A stretch of 64,000 bases of DNA from CAVQCA01 sp963763115 (GCA_963763115.1 CAVXNM010000038.1:49180-113179), one strand, 5' to 3'. Positions 27,907 through 37,611 are shown, counted from the first letter of the stretch. Notes: a model not told the origin generated them from the letters alone. Numbers and translations: made by a program.

Positions 27907-30327
27907 ATGACAGAGAAAAATAGCTATACCTCATCCAATATCAAGGTACTGAAGGGTCTGGATGCCGTTCGTAAGCGCCCGGGAATGTATATTGGCGATA
28001 CGGATGATGGGACAGGCCTGCATCATATGGTTTTTGAAGTCGTCGATAATTCAATCGACGAGGCACTTGCCGGCTATTGCAAGGAGATCACGGTCACGTT
28101 GCACACCGATGATTCTGTGACCGTGACCGATGATGGCCGGGGAATCCCGGTTGATATGCATCCGGAAGAAGGGCTGTCTGCGGCGGAAGTCATCATGACC
28201 GTGCTGCACGCGGGAGGCAAGTTTGATGATAACTCCTACAAGGTTTCCGGTGGATTGCACGGCGTGGGGGTTTCCGTGGTAAATGCATTGTCGGAAACTC
28301 TGCGTCTGACAATTTATCGGGACGGTCACAGTTACGCTCAGGAATACCAACTGGGGGTGCCCACGAAGCCTCTCGAGATCACAGGGGACACGGAGCGAAG
28401 CGGAACCGAGATTCGCTTCAAACCCAGCAAAACAATCTTTACCAATACCGAGTATCACTACGACATTCTAGTTAAGCGTCTGAGAGAACTATCTTTTCTG
28501 AATTCCGGTGTGCGCATCAAGATCACTGACGAGCGCAATGACAAGCAGGATGTTTTCGAGTACCAGGGCGGCATCCGTGCCTTTGTCGAGCATTTGAATC
28601 GGAAGAAGACCCCCTTGCATGCAACGGTGTTCTATTTCATCGGCGAAAAGGATGACGTCGGTGTCGAAGTTGCCATGCAGTGGAATGATTCATACCAGGA
28701 AAATATATTCTGTTTTACCAATAACATACCGCAGCGTGATGGTGGCACCCACCTGGCTGGATTTCGCAGTGCCCTGACGCGAACGCTCAATTTGTACATG
28801 GAACGAGAAGGCGTAATGCGCAAGGCCAAAGTCTCGGCAACCGGCGATGACGCGCGTGAAGGTTTAACCGCTGTGCTGTCGGTTAAGGTGCATGATCCTA
28901 AGTTTTCATCGCAAACCAAGGACAAGCTGGTTTCTTCCGAGATCAAGGGCATCGTCGAATCGGCGGTGAGCGAGCAGTTTCAAAATTATCTGATGGAAAA
29001 TCCGACGGAAGCCAAGGCGATTACTGCCAAGATCATCGAGGCGGCGCGGGCGCGGGAAGCGGCACGCAAGGCGCGTGAAATGACCCGGCGCAAGGGTGCG
29101 CTGGATATCGCCGGGCTACCAGGTAAACTGGCCGACTGCCAGGAGCGCGACCCGGCATTGTCTGAATTGTTCCTCGTCGAGGGTGATTCAGCGGGTGGAT
29201 CGGCGAAGCAGGGACGTGACCGAAAATCACAAGCCATCCTGCCGCTGAAGGGCAAGATCCTCAATGTGGAAAAGGCGCGATTTGACAAAATGCTGTCATC
29301 TGCCGAAGTCGGCACGCTGATCACGGCCATGGGTTGCGGCATCGGTCGGGAGGAATTCGACCCCGACAAGCTGCGCTATCACCGCATTATCATCATGACG
29401 GATGCTGATGTGGACGGCTCGCATATCCGAACCTTGCTGCTGACGTTTTTCTACCGTCAAATGCCTGAATTGATCGAGCGAGGGCATATCTATATTGCCC
29501 AGCCGCCGTTATATAAAGTAAAAAAAGGCAAGCAAGAACAATATGTTAAGGATGATTCGGCCTTGAACGCCATGCTTTTGCATGGCGCCATAGACAATGC
29601 GCAGTTATCCGTGAATGCCGAGGCGCCACCGCTGAGTGGCCCGGCACTGGAGAATCTTGCGACCCACTACATGGCCGTGATGGCCGGCATACAACGTCTG
29701 TCACGTCGTTATGATGCTGTGGTGCTTGAAAAATTGATCTATATGCCGGCCATACAAGATGCCCTGCAGGATGATGGCATCGGTGTAGCGGCCTGGTTCA
29801 AGGAACTGGAGGATCGCCTGAACGCCAGCGTGCCCGCCGATCGGCGCTATCAGTGCGAGGTAAGTCAAGGTGCTGATAAAAAGAGTTTTACCGCATCGAT
29901 AAGCCGATGGACTCACGGCATTGTTGCCAACCAGCAAAGCCTTGGCGACGATTTTTTCAGTTCTCACGATTACGAACGAATCGTGGCTCTGGGGCTGCAA
30001 CTCGATGGCCTGATCGGCGAAGGCGCATTCGTACAGCGGAGCGATCGTCGGGAAGCGGTGAATTCCTTCAAACAGGCGTTGACCTGGCTGCTCGAAGAAG
30101 CCAAGCGCGGGCAGCACATTCAGCGTTACAAGGGATTGGGTGAAATGAATCCCGACCAGTTATGGGAAACCACCATGAATTCGAATACCCGGCGCTTGTT
30201 GCAGGTACAGATCGAGGATGCCGTCGGCTCAGATGAAGTCTTTACCACTCTGATGGGAGACCAGGTTGAGCCGCGCCGGGATTTCATCGAACAAAATGCG
30301 CTGTCGGTATCGAACCTCGATATCTAG
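27907..30327 (+). CDS. gyrB: DNA gyrase subunit B
   Basis: ATPase subunit of the type II topoisomerase that introduces negative supercoils. It has 806 residues, including the insert in the TOPRIM domain found in proteobacterial GyrB. It opens NSYTSSNIKVLKGLDAVRKR; the ATP-lid motif GGLHGVGVSVVNALS, the TOPRIM start LFLVEGDSAGGSAKQGRDR and DADVDGSHIRTLLLTFFYR are all present. AAAGGA precedes the ATG. It is the last gene of the dnaA-dnaN-recF-gyrB series. Confidence 0.98.
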   Translation: MTEKNSYTSSNIKVLKGLDAVRKRPGMYIGDTDDGTGLHHMVFEVVDNSIDEALAGYCKEITVTLHTDDSVTVTDDGRGIPVDMHPEEGLSAAEVIMTVLHAGGKFDDNSYKVSGGLHGVGVSVVNALSETLRLTIYRDGHSYAQEYQLGVPTKPLEITGDTERSGTEIRFKPSKTIFTNTEYHYDILVKRLRELSFLNSGVRIKITDERNDKQDVFEYQGGIRAFVEHLNRKKTPLHATVFYFIGEKDDVGVEVAMQWNDSYQENIFCFTNNIPQRDGGTHLAGFRSALTRTLNLYMEREGVMRKAKVSATGDDAREGLTAVLSVKVHDPKFSSQTKDKLVSSEIKGIVESAVSEQFQNYLMENPTEAKAITAKIIEAARAREAARKAREMTRRKGALDIAGLPGKLADCQERDPALSELFLVEGDSAGGSAKQGRDRKSQAILPLKGKILNVEKARFDKMLSSAEVGTLITAMGCGIGREEFDPDKLRYHRIIIMTDADVDGSHIRTLLLTFFYRQMPELIERGHIYIAQPPLYKVKKGKQEQYVKDDSALNAMLLHGAIDNAQLSVNAEAPPLSGPALENLATHYMAVMAGIQRLSRRYDAVVLEKLIYMPAIQDALQDDGIGVAAWFKELEDRLNASVPADRRYQCEVSQGADKKSFTASISRWTHGIVANQQSLGDDFFSSHDYERIVALGLQLDGLIGEGAFVQRSDRREAVNSFKQALTWLLEEAKRGQHIQRYKGLGEMNPDQLWETTMNSNTRRLLQVQIEDAVGSDEVFTTLMGDQVEPRRDFIEQNALSVSNLDI

Positions 30328-30916
30328 CCCGCGGCGGGTAGCAATGAAGTCTACCCCGATGTGCTGAAAATCGGCGATATGTCTGGAGCCAATAGAGGAT
30401 CAGTTAACCACCCTGCCTTCAGGTGAGGAAGGATAAGCTGCCAGTCACAAAGAGGTCGAGGCGGACGTCAATGCAAGTATTCGCACAACGGGATGGGTGT
30501 GATTAACCTTCTTGTTCGAGCCTGCACAAACAATACAAACTGAAGCATGCTGTTGCGTTAACGTTGAATGACGGTAACCGGTCGTATGACCGATCGATCC
30601 GGCTGTTAGCCGAAACCCGAAGCCACAGGTATTAACCAAGGGAGTATTCACACGCCTACCTGCGGACAGTCTTTCTGTGTTGATTCACAATCTTGTGCAG
30701 TAATCAATATAATACAGCTGTAAATAATGACAATGGCGAATAATAAAAAAATTCAAATACAAAAAGTTATCCAACTTATAAAAGTTATCATTATATTTAT
30801 ACAATTATCTATTATTTGGCCGCTATAAAGCTTGTCTGCCGATGTTGCCCAAGCGCCATGTGATGATCACCCGCGCTGGAAACATGGCAGTAGCCCAATT
30901 TTATAGCGAGCACCAA
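30328..30916. other. gyrB-plsC intergenic region with palindromes and AT-rich tract
   Basis: No gene is supported in 589 bases between two convergent units. Two neighbouring perfect hairpins, CGGTCGTATGACCG (30579-30592) and CGGCTGTTAGCCG (30600-30612), are followed by a very AT-rich tract at about 30700-30835 with TTATCCAAC and several TTAT repeats. There is no classic terminator with a T-run. Confidence 0.5.
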
Positions 30917-31672
30917 TTATTTAAGGGTGGTAATTTTAGTCATGGTGGATTCGATCCAGGCCTCAGCCTCGTTCATGATCTCCTGAGCGGGCCTGCCAGA
31001 CGATGTAATCAGAGGACCAATACGTACCTGAATTGTTCCTGGTCGTTTAATGAAGCTGTGGCGTGGCCAGAATTCACCGGCATTATGGGCCACGGGTAAA
31101 ACCGGGTACCCCGAGTGCTCAGCAAGTACCGCGCCGCCAATTCGATAGCGCCCCTTCTGTCCCGGTGGGACGCGGGTTCCCTCCGGAAAGATAATGACCC
31201 ATAGACCCTCCCTGAGACGCTCCCTGCCTTGTCGTATCAACTGCATGACGGCGGCACGTCCGGTGCCGCGCTTGATGGCGATCGGTTTCATCATCGCAAG
31301 TCCCCATCCGAAAAACGGGATCCAGAGCAGCTCGCGTTTGGCCACCCAGATTTGAGAGGGGAAGATGCGTTGCAAGACGAAAGTCTCCCAAGTGGATTGA
31401 TGTTTGGCTAACACGATGACGGGACCCTGGTGAGGAATATTTTCCTCACCATCGACGACATAGCGAAGCTGACAGGTCGTTTTGAGCCACCACAGAATGA
31501 ACCCTACCCACAAGGTTACGAATTGTTGCCGCCTCTGCAGACTGCAGGGATACATCAGTATGACCAGGATGGCTGCCACAACCGTGGTTGTAGAGAACAC
31601 AAGCCAGAAGGCCAGGGCGCGCAGATACAACAGCAACAACCGTGATGGCGTAGTATCAGTTTCCGGATTCAT
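30917..31672 (-). CDS. plsC: 1-acyl-sn-glycerol-3-phosphate acyltransferase-like protein
   Basis: Membrane-bound acyltransferase of 251 residues, expected to make phosphatidic acid from lysophosphatidic acid. A hydrophobic N-terminus (about 13-42) is followed by the acyltransferase block I H91-x4-E96 in AKHQSTWET, where the usual HX4D aspartate is glutamate, and block III FPEGTR at 162-167. The HX4E form seems usual for the PlsC branch found beside gmhB and glyS. It ends the glyQ-glyS-mazG-gmhB-plsC series. Confidence 0.92.
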   Translation of the reverse strand: MNPETDTTPSRLLLLYLRALAFWLVFSTTTVVAAILVILMYPCSLQRRQQFVTLWVGFILWWLKTTCQLRYVVDGEENIPHQGPVIVLAKHQSTWETFVLQRIFPSQIWVAKRELLWIPFFGWGLAMMKPIAIKRGTGRAAVMQLIRQGRERLREGLWVIIFPEGTRVPPGQKGRYRIGGAVLAEHSGYPVLPVAHNAGEFWPRHSFIKRPGTIQVRIGPLITSSGRPAQEIMNEAEAWIESTMTKITTLK

Positions 31673-31690
31673 CGGCTGTTCGGATTATCC

Positions 31691-32233
31691 TTATTGATTG
31701 CCAGCCAGCAGATCATCCACTGCACTGGCAAGATTGTCATATACCGGGACAACGGTAGTGGTATCGTAGGTATCTACAATCGTGCTTCCATTGCCTGTTC
31801 TGACCAAAATGGGACGTGCTCCTGCCGCTTTGGCCGCATGCAGATCCCGCAAGGAATCACAGATCGCAGGAACTCCATGGAGACTGATGCGCAGCCGGCG
31901 GGCGATGTCCAGAAACAGCCCGGGCCTCGGTTTGCGGCAGTTGCAGTTGTCATGCGGACCATGCGGGCAGAAAAATATGGCATCTATCAGTCCTCCTGCA
32001 TCCAGGACGCTGCGGCGCATTTTTTCGTGTATTCGCACGAGTGTGTCCAAATCGAAGAGCATCCTGGCGATACCGGACTGATTGGTCGCCACGATCACAT
32101 GCCAACCGGCACGGTGAAGGCGGGCGATTGCTTCAAGGCTGCCGGGTATCGGTATCCACTCCTCCGGTGATTTTATGTAGGCAGTCGAGTCCTCATTGAT
32201 GACACCATCGCGATCAAGTATGACCAGTTGCAT
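31691..32233 (-). CDS. gmhB: D-glycero-beta-D-manno-heptose-1,7-bisphosphate 7-phosphatase
   Basis: HAD-family phosphatase in the synthesis of ADP-heptose for the lipopolysaccharide core. The 180 residues begin MQLVILDRDGVINEDS with catalytic D7 and D9. TNQSG is motif II, and the family's zinc loop is visible as C89, H91, C97, C99 (CPHGPHDNCNCRKPRPG). It lies 18 bases before plsC. Presence of GmhB implies a heptose-containing LPS. Confidence 0.94.
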   Translation of the reverse strand: MQLVILDRDGVINEDSTAYIKSPEEWIPIPGSLEAIARLHRAGWHVIVATNQSGIARMLFDLDTLVRIHEKMRRSVLDAGGLIDAIFFCPHGPHDNCNCRKPRPGLFLDIARRLRISLHGVPAICDSLRDLHAAKAAGARPILVRTGNGSTIVDTYDTTTVVPVYDNLASAVDDLLAGNQ

Positions 32234-32398
32234 GGGAGTATGCCTCGCCGCGCAGCAGTTATCCGGCTGATGATGTCATGTCTTGGGAACGGTGACAGAT
32301 GGGAAGACAATGTGTGATGTCATTCGGAATTGGTGTTGACCCTGACGCTGTATCGATGTGTGTAAGGTATTATGTAAACCAATCCGTGTAAATGCGGG

Positions 32399-32734
32399 CT
32401 ACATATCCCGGAATTCGGACACCCGTATGCGGCCATTGATAATGCGGGATTCACGTCGGTCCAGTTTCCGCATCTTGCTCCAGAAGGCCTTCGTTAAATC
32501 GAAATCAGCCGCTATGGCCGTACCGATGAGGAGGATAAGCAGATCCGCGCATTCCTCGGCGAGCATTGGTGTATCCTTGCCTTTGGTGACGCAGGATGAA
32601 ATCTCGCCCAGTTCCTCGGTCATCAGGGCGACGCGATAGGCCAGTTCCTCGCCACCGGTATTTTTGAAATCATGCTTGTCGTGAAATGCCTGTACGGCGG
32701 CGAGCATGGCAGAATAGGAATCTTTGTTGGTCAT
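32399..32734 (-). CDS. MazG-like nucleotide pyrophosphohydrolase
   Basis: All-alpha NTP pyrophosphatase-like protein of 111 residues. Metal-binding motifs of the MazG fold are visible: EExxE in MTEELGEISSC and ExxD in EECADLLILLIG. It probably hydrolyses aberrant or excess nucleoside triphosphates; the substrate cannot be told. It lies between glyS and gmhB, with a 165-base gap before gmhB. Confidence 0.85.
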   Translation of the reverse strand: MTNKDSYSAMLAAVQAFHDKHDFKNTGGEELAYRVALMTEELGEISSCVTKGKDTPMLAEECADLLILLIGTAIAADFDLTKAFWSKMRKLDRRESRIINGRIRVSEFRDM

Positions 32735-32780
32735 GGGTTACCTGGCAAAGGGTCGTTTCCGAATATCAGGCAAAGCGGGA

Positions 32781-34856
32781 TCAGATCTGCAGCCGCGAGA
32801 TGTCTGCAACCCGCAGAAACAGGTCAGACAATGCATTGAGCAGGGCGAGGCGGTTATCGCGCAGCAGCGGATCATCCACCATGACCATGACGGTATCAAA
32901 GTACCGGTCTATCGGATCCCGCAAGGCGGCGAGCGCGCATAACGCCTTGGTGTAAACGCGTTGATCGAACAACGGGTTTACTCTCTTCTCCAGGTCACGC
33001 ATCGCTTTGGCAAGATCCTGCTCCGCGCCTTCCTGTAACAGACCGCTATCGTACGCGGCTGGCATTTCACTACCGGACTTGCGCAGAATGTTGCGGATGC
33101 GCTTGTTGGCGCTTGCCAGACTTTCCGATTCCGGAAGGTTACGAAATGCCTTTACCGCGCGCATGCGTTGATCGAAATCGATGGGTCGTACCGGCCGGCG
33201 CACAAGTACGGCCTCGAAGACATCGCCATCGTAGCCCGCATCGAGGTAGTAGGCGCGCAGGCGTTCCATCATGAAGTCAAACAACTCATCGGTAATTCTG
33301 GCTGCCTTGACATCGGGAGGCATAATGGCAGCGGCGATGGCAATAAGTTCATGCAGATCGAGATCTAGTTCGTGCTCTATCATAATGCGCAAAACACCGA
33401 GTGCAGCCCGACGCAGGCCAAATGGATCCTTGTCACCAGTAGGCGGCTGGCCGATGGCGAAGATCCCGGTCAGCGTATCCAGACGGTCAGCGATGGCGAG
33501 CGCCTGCCCGGTGTGTGTGGCGGGCAATGCGTCACCGGCAAAGCGCGGCTGGTATTGTTCATCCAGTGCGGCCGCGACTTCGGCAGGTTCGCCGTCGTGT
33601 GAGGCGTAGTAACGACCCATCACGCCCTGTAATTCAGGGAATTCGAAGACCATGCTGGTGAGCAGGTCGCACTTGCACAGGGCCGCCGCGCGTTCTGCAT
33701 ATTCAACACTGGCACCGATGGCCCCGGCAATGAAGCTGGCGATGGCTTCGATACGTCGTTGCTTGTCACCGAGTGAGCCGAGTTGCTGCTGGAAGGTGAC
33801 CGTGTCCAGCTGGGTTGCACGGTGCTGAAGTGGATTCCTGCGATCCTGATTCCAGAAAAACGCGGCATCCTCCAGTCGTGGACGGATGACGCGCTCATTC
33901 CCGGCCTTCACCATGGCGGGATCTCTGCTTTCGATGTTTGCCACGGTGATGAAGTGCGGCATCAGTCCGCCGTTGCCATCGACGACCGGAAAAAACTTCT
34001 GGTGATGCTGCATGCTCGAAATCAGCGCTTCCGCTGGAATCTCGAGAAAGCGCCGGTCAAAATCGCCGGCCAACGCCGATGGCCATTCCACCAGGGCAGT
34101 GACTTCTTCCAGCAGCGCCTCATCGATGAGCGCGTTGCCGCCGAGGTCTCTGGCGGCAGCCAGCACCTGGGTGCGTATGGTGTCACGGCGCTGATCCATG
34201 TCCACCAGAACATGACCCTGTTTCTCGAGCGTCTCAACATATGCTGCAGGCTCGCTGACAGGCAGTTGTTCGTTACAGTGGAAACGATGCCCACGTGTGT
34301 AACGGTCAGCCGCGAGCCCGAGTATGGTCGCCCTGACGGGTTTCTCACCCAGCAGTAACACGATCCAGTGTACCGGGCGTACGAATTCCTCGCTGCGGTC
34401 TGCCCAGCGCATGCGCCGGAGTGTCGGCAGTGTCCTGAGTGCACGTTCGATGAGTTCGGGAATGATTTCCTCTGTCGGTTTGCCGGTTTCATGCGTGCGC
34501 CAGGCCAGCCAGCTGCCCTTGCCAGTCTCCAGTTGATCGAGTTCCGCGACCGTCACGCCGCAGGAACGTGCAAATCCTTCCGCCGACCGGGTTGGATTGC
34601 CGTCCTCGTCGAAGGCCGCTGTCAACGCCGGGCCGCGCCGTATCACTTCGCGGTCGGGTTGATGCAGGGGTACCTGCTCGATATGGACAGCCAGCCGCCG
34701 GGGCGAGGCATAGGCATGAACGTGACCATGCTTGAGCTCATGCTCGTCCAGCAGTGTGCTCAGTGAGGATTTGAACGACTCGGCCAGGCGGCGTAATGAC
34801 AGGGGAGGCAGCTCTTCGGTGCCGATCTCGATCAGCAGGTCATGTTTCCCGGTCAT
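32781..34856 (-). CDS. glyS: glycine-tRNA ligase beta subunit
   Basis: Beta subunit of the alpha2beta2 bacterial glycyl-tRNA synthetase. The 691 residues begin KHDLLIEIGTEELPPLSLRR, the family N-terminus. It also shows MRWADRSEEFVRPVHWIVLL and the HD-like stretch ATHTGQALAIADRLDTLTGI. Its ATG overlaps the glyQ stop as ATGA, so the subunits are translationally coupled. Confidence 0.98.
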   Translation of the reverse strand: MTGKHDLLIEIGTEELPPLSLRRLAESFKSSLSTLLDEHELKHGHVHAYASPRRLAVHIEQVPLHQPDREVIRRGPALTAAFDEDGNPTRSAEGFARSCGVTVAELDQLETGKGSWLAWRTHETGKPTEEIIPELIERALRTLPTLRRMRWADRSEEFVRPVHWIVLLLGEKPVRATILGLAADRYTRGHRFHCNEQLPVSEPAAYVETLEKQGHVLVDMDQRRDTIRTQVLAAARDLGGNALIDEALLEEVTALVEWPSALAGDFDRRFLEIPAEALISSMQHHQKFFPVVDGNGGLMPHFITVANIESRDPAMVKAGNERVIRPRLEDAAFFWNQDRRNPLQHRATQLDTVTFQQQLGSLGDKQRRIEAIASFIAGAIGASVEYAERAAALCKCDLLTSMVFEFPELQGVMGRYYASHDGEPAEVAAALDEQYQPRFAGDALPATHTGQALAIADRLDTLTGIFAIGQPPTGDKDPFGLRRAALGVLRIMIEHELDLDLHELIAIAAAIMPPDVKAARITDELFDFMMERLRAYYLDAGYDGDVFEAVLVRRPVRPIDFDQRMRAVKAFRNLPESESLASANKRIRNILRKSGSEMPAAYDSGLLQEGAEQDLAKAMRDLEKRVNPLFDQRVYTKALCALAALRDPIDRYFDTVMVMVDDPLLRDNRLALLNALSDLFLRVADISRLQI

Positions 34857-35764
34857 GATGGCTTGCCTGCGGCCGCCAGCATGGGGAATCCAAGCGCGGC
34901 GCGGCGCTCGTGATAGGCCTCGGCAACCCGGCGCGCCAGAGTGCGCACCCGCAGGATATAGCGTTGGCGTTCGGTAACCGATATGGCGCTGCGGGCATCC
35001 AGCAGGTTGAAGGTGTGAGAGGCCTTGAGCACCATTTCGTAGGCCGGCAACGGCAGGCCTGCCTCGATCAGGCGGCCGCTCTCACGCTCGCACACATCGA
35101 ACCAGTACAGCAATGACTCGATATCCGCTTGCTCGAAGTTGTACGCCGACATCTCCACTTCATTCTGGTGGTAAACGTCCCGATAGGTCATCGGTCCGTC
35201 CGTACTTACGGTCCAGACGAGGTCGAATACGCTTTCGACTTCCTGCAGGTACATGGCGATACGTTCCAGTCCATAGGTGATTTCACCGGTGACCGGCCGG
35301 CATTCGAGTCCGCCGATCTGCTGGAAATAGGTGAATTGCGTGACTTCCATGCCATTGAGCCAGACCTCCCAGCCCAGTCCCCAGGCGCCCAGCGTCGGCG
35401 ATTCCCAGTTGTCCTCGACGAAGCGGATATCATGCACCAGCGGATCGATGCCGAGCTCGATCAGTGAACCGAGATAGCGATCCTGGATGTCGAGCGGTGA
35501 GGGTTTCATGACCACCTGGTACTGGTAATAGTGTTGCAGGCGGTTCGGGTTCTCGCCGTAGCGACCGTCGGTGGGCCGCCGTGAGGGTTGCACATAGGCG
35601 GCCCTCCAGGGCTCGGGACCGATCGCGCGCAGGAACGTCGCCGGGTGGAAGGTCCCGGCGCCCACTTCCATATCGTAGGGTTGCAGCAGGGCGCAACCCT
35701 GGCGTCCCCAGTAGTTCTGCAGTGCAAGGATCAGGTCCTGGAATGTTTGTGGCTTGTCAGACAC
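34853..35764 (-). CDS. glyQ: glycine-tRNA ligase alpha subunit
   Basis: Alpha (catalytic) subunit of glycyl-tRNA synthetase with 303 residues. FQDLILALQNYWGRQGCALL, MEVGAGTFHPATFLRAIGPE and ETQFTYFQQ-type class II elements are present. It is the first gene of a leftward operon. A possible -10 TATACT lies at 35816-35821 (minus strand), but no clear -35 matches it. No T-box was recognised upstream. Confidence 0.98.
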   Translation of the reverse strand: MSDKPQTFQDLILALQNYWGRQGCALLQPYDMEVGAGTFHPATFLRAIGPEPWRAAYVQPSRRPTDGRYGENPNRLQHYYQYQVVMKPSPLDIQDRYLGSLIELGIDPLVHDIRFVEDNWESPTLGAWGLGWEVWLNGMEVTQFTYFQQIGGLECRPVTGEITYGLERIAMYLQEVESVFDLVWTVSTDGPMTYRDVYHQNEVEMSAYNFEQADIESLLYWFDVCERESGRLIEAGLPLPAYEMVLKASHTFNLLDARSAISVTERQRYILRVRTLARRVAEAYHERRAALGFPMLAAAGKPS

Positions 35765-35839
35765 GGCCTGGATTCTACCGGTTAATAACGGGTTTTAACG
35801 GTGTTGCGACGCGCGAGTATAACGTGCACCAGAGGAAAA

Positions 35840-35901
35840 TTCCCCAAGCCTGGATGGAATTTATCGGCTGACAGCCGAGTTTCCCCCGTCAGGTTGGGGA
35901 A
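35840..35901. other. nested inverted repeat, possible structured RNA or cruciform
   Basis: The outer arms TTCCCCAAGCCTG (35840-35852) and CAGGTTGGGGAA (35890-35901) pair with one bulge. Inside lies a perfect hairpin CGGCTGACAGCCG (35865-35877). No T-run follows on either strand. It stands just upstream of the presumed glyQ promoter. Confidence 0.5.
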
Positions 35902-36188
35902 AGCCCGGATGTACAGGCGCGACAGCAGGTGTGGACGGAGCGACACAGGTTAATGCCGGGCCAGTGCAAATACCCTGAATCCTTCTGCCGATGTCTATCC
36001 GGTTCAGGATATGGGATAGAATAATCATCGGCCGTGTCCGAAAACTCCGGTACGGAGACACTGAAACGCGATCGAGTACATGGTCATTAAACCCGCTGCA
36101 GGCGATATTCATGGAGTCAGCCGCTCGTTACACGTTTCACACTGCACCATGACATCCGAATTAATGTCCATCCCTAAGGAAACTAGCA

Positions 36189-36269
36189 ACCGCAAGGACG
36201 CGAAGAACGCAAAGGACTTTAACTGTTTTTATGAATAACTATCTTCGCGAGCTTTGTGTTGTTGCGGTG
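36189..36269. repeat. REP-like family, copy 2 (degenerate)
   Basis: The left arm CCGCAAGGACGCGAAGAACG and a right arm ending GTGTTGTTGCGGTG resemble the arms of the repeat at 21376, but pair imperfectly. It lies about 50 bases before the PP-loop gene. Confidence 0.65.
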
Positions 36270-36319
36270 AATAAAGGTGTTTATGAACGAACACAAATTA
36301 ACCCCGCGCCTGCGATTAA

Positions 36320-37363
36320 ATGAGCAAACAATGTAAAGCCGTGGCCCTGATTTCCGGCGGGCTCGATTCCCTGCTCGCGGCGCGTGTGGTCATGGAGCAG
36401 GGCATCCATGTCGAGGGCATCAATTTCTATACCGGGTTTTGCGTGGAAGGCCATACCCATGCCATCCGTAAACAGCACAGGGCGCGTCCCAAGCGCAACA
36501 ACGCGCTGTGGGTGGCCGAGCAACTGGGTATCCATCTGCATATCATCGATATCATCGAGGAATACAAGCCGGTCGTGATTAACCCCAGGCACGGCTATGG
36601 CGCCAATCTGAACCCCTGCCTGGATTGCAAGGTCTTTATGGTCAGAAAGGCACTCGAATGGATGAATGCGCAGGAATTTGATTTCATCGTAACCGGAGAG
36701 GTCATCGGGCAGCGGCCCAAGTCGCAACGCCGCGTCAACATGCCGGTGGTCGCACGTGAGTCCGGGGCGCATGACCGTCTGGTGCGACCGCTGTGCGCAA
36801 AAAATCTGCCGCCGACACTGCCGGAACGGGAAGGCTGGCTGGAGCGTGACAAACTGCTAGCATTCAACGGACGCTCACGCAAGCCGCAGATGGCGCTGGC
36901 GAACCACTACGGTTTTGAGGATTATGCGCAGCCGGCAGGCGGCTGCTGTTTCCTAACCGACAGGCAGTATTCCCAAAAACTCTCGGACCTGTGGCAAACA
37001 CGCGGCGAACGAGACTATGAACTGGATGACATTATGCTGCTCAAGGTCGGGCGGCATTTGCGGCCGCGACCCGGTTTTAAGTTGATCGTGGGACGCGAGG
37101 AAGGCGAGAACCGGTATCTTGAAGGTTACCGTAGGCGTTTTGTGCACATGATTCCGGTCAGCCATCCCGGGCCGCTGGTGCTGCTCGACGGTGAAGCGGG
37201 CGCTGATGATCTTGAACTGGCCGCCCGCATTGCCGCTCGTTTCAGCAAGGGTCGGGATGCCGCAGAGGTCACCGTTGAGATGACGGGGAAAGATGGAGCA
37301 GTGTGGAATTACACGGTAGCCCCCATGCCGGCTGCACAGATCCCGCCGGAGTGGTATCTATGA
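36320..37363 (+). CDS. PP-loop ATPase, MnmA/ThiI-like sulfurtransferase with NFACT-like C-terminal domain
   Basis: Protein of 347 residues with an N-terminal PP-loop ATPase (SGGLDS at 12-17) related to tRNA thiolation enzymes. Cysteines at C100/C103 (NPCLDC) and C209/C210 (GGCCFLTD) could hold persulfide. The region with LLKVGRHLRPRPGFKLIVG resembles the NFACT-R (DUF814) domain. These proteins are often labelled tRNA 2-thiouridylate methyltransferases, but their true substrate is not established. The downstream TusA-family gene overlaps it as ATGA, indicating that TusA supplies the sulfur. Confidence 0.85.
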   Translation: MSKQCKAVALISGGLDSLLAARVVMEQGIHVEGINFYTGFCVEGHTHAIRKQHRARPKRNNALWVAEQLGIHLHIIDIIEEYKPVVINPRHGYGANLNPCLDCKVFMVRKALEWMNAQEFDFIVTGEVIGQRPKSQRRVNMPVVARESGAHDRLVRPLCAKNLPPTLPEREGWLERDKLLAFNGRSRKPQMALANHYGFEDYAQPAGGCCFLTDRQYSQKLSDLWQTRGERDYELDDIMLLKVGRHLRPRPGFKLIVGREEGENRYLEGYRRRFVHMIPVSHPGPLVLLDGEAGADDLELAARIAARFSKGRDAAEVTVEMTGKDGAVWNYTVAPMPAAQIPPEWYL

Positions 37364-37611
37364 GCAGTGCGACCGTTGATGCCAGATATCTGCTCTGCCC
37401 GCTGCCGGTTATTCGCACCCAGGACCACGTGGCCGGGTTGCGCCCGGGGGATTGTGTGCGCGTGCTGTGCACCGATCCGGGTGTGCTGCATGACATCCCC
37501 TCCTGGTGCCGGATTCATGGCCATACGGTCGGTGATATTTCCCGACAGGGTGACGAGATCGCGATCACGATTCATGTGGGCGATAGCGGAGAGATGCCAG
37601 CAGTGGTGTAG
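37360..37611 (+). CDS. TusA-family sulfur carrier protein
   Basis: Small sulfur carrier of 83 residues. The N-terminal CPxP motif (ARYLLCPLPVIRTQ, active cysteine C13) identifies the TusA family; GDCVRVLCTDPGVLHDIPSW also fits. The ATG at 37360 overlaps the preceding stop; an upstream in-frame ATG at 37303 lies within the PP-loop gene and is less likely. It probably hands sulfane sulfur to the coupled PP-loop enzyme. Confidence 0.92.
   Translation: MSSATVDARYLLCPLPVIRTQDHVAGLRPGDCVRVLCTDPGVLHDIPSWCRIHGHTVGDISRQGDEIAITIHVGDSGEMPAVV

Larger units (their letters stand above)
35765..36319. other. intergenic region with structured hairpins
   Basis: No gene is supported in 555 bases between the divergent glyQ and PP-loop genes. 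It contains the nested hairpins at 35840-35901 and a degenerate member of the short-repeat family at 36189-36269. Confidence 0.5.

Noticed and set aside
35765..35901. T-box riboswitch upstream of glyQ
   Set aside because: No T-box sequence or specifier stem is recognisable, and the hairpins lie upstream of the likely promoter.
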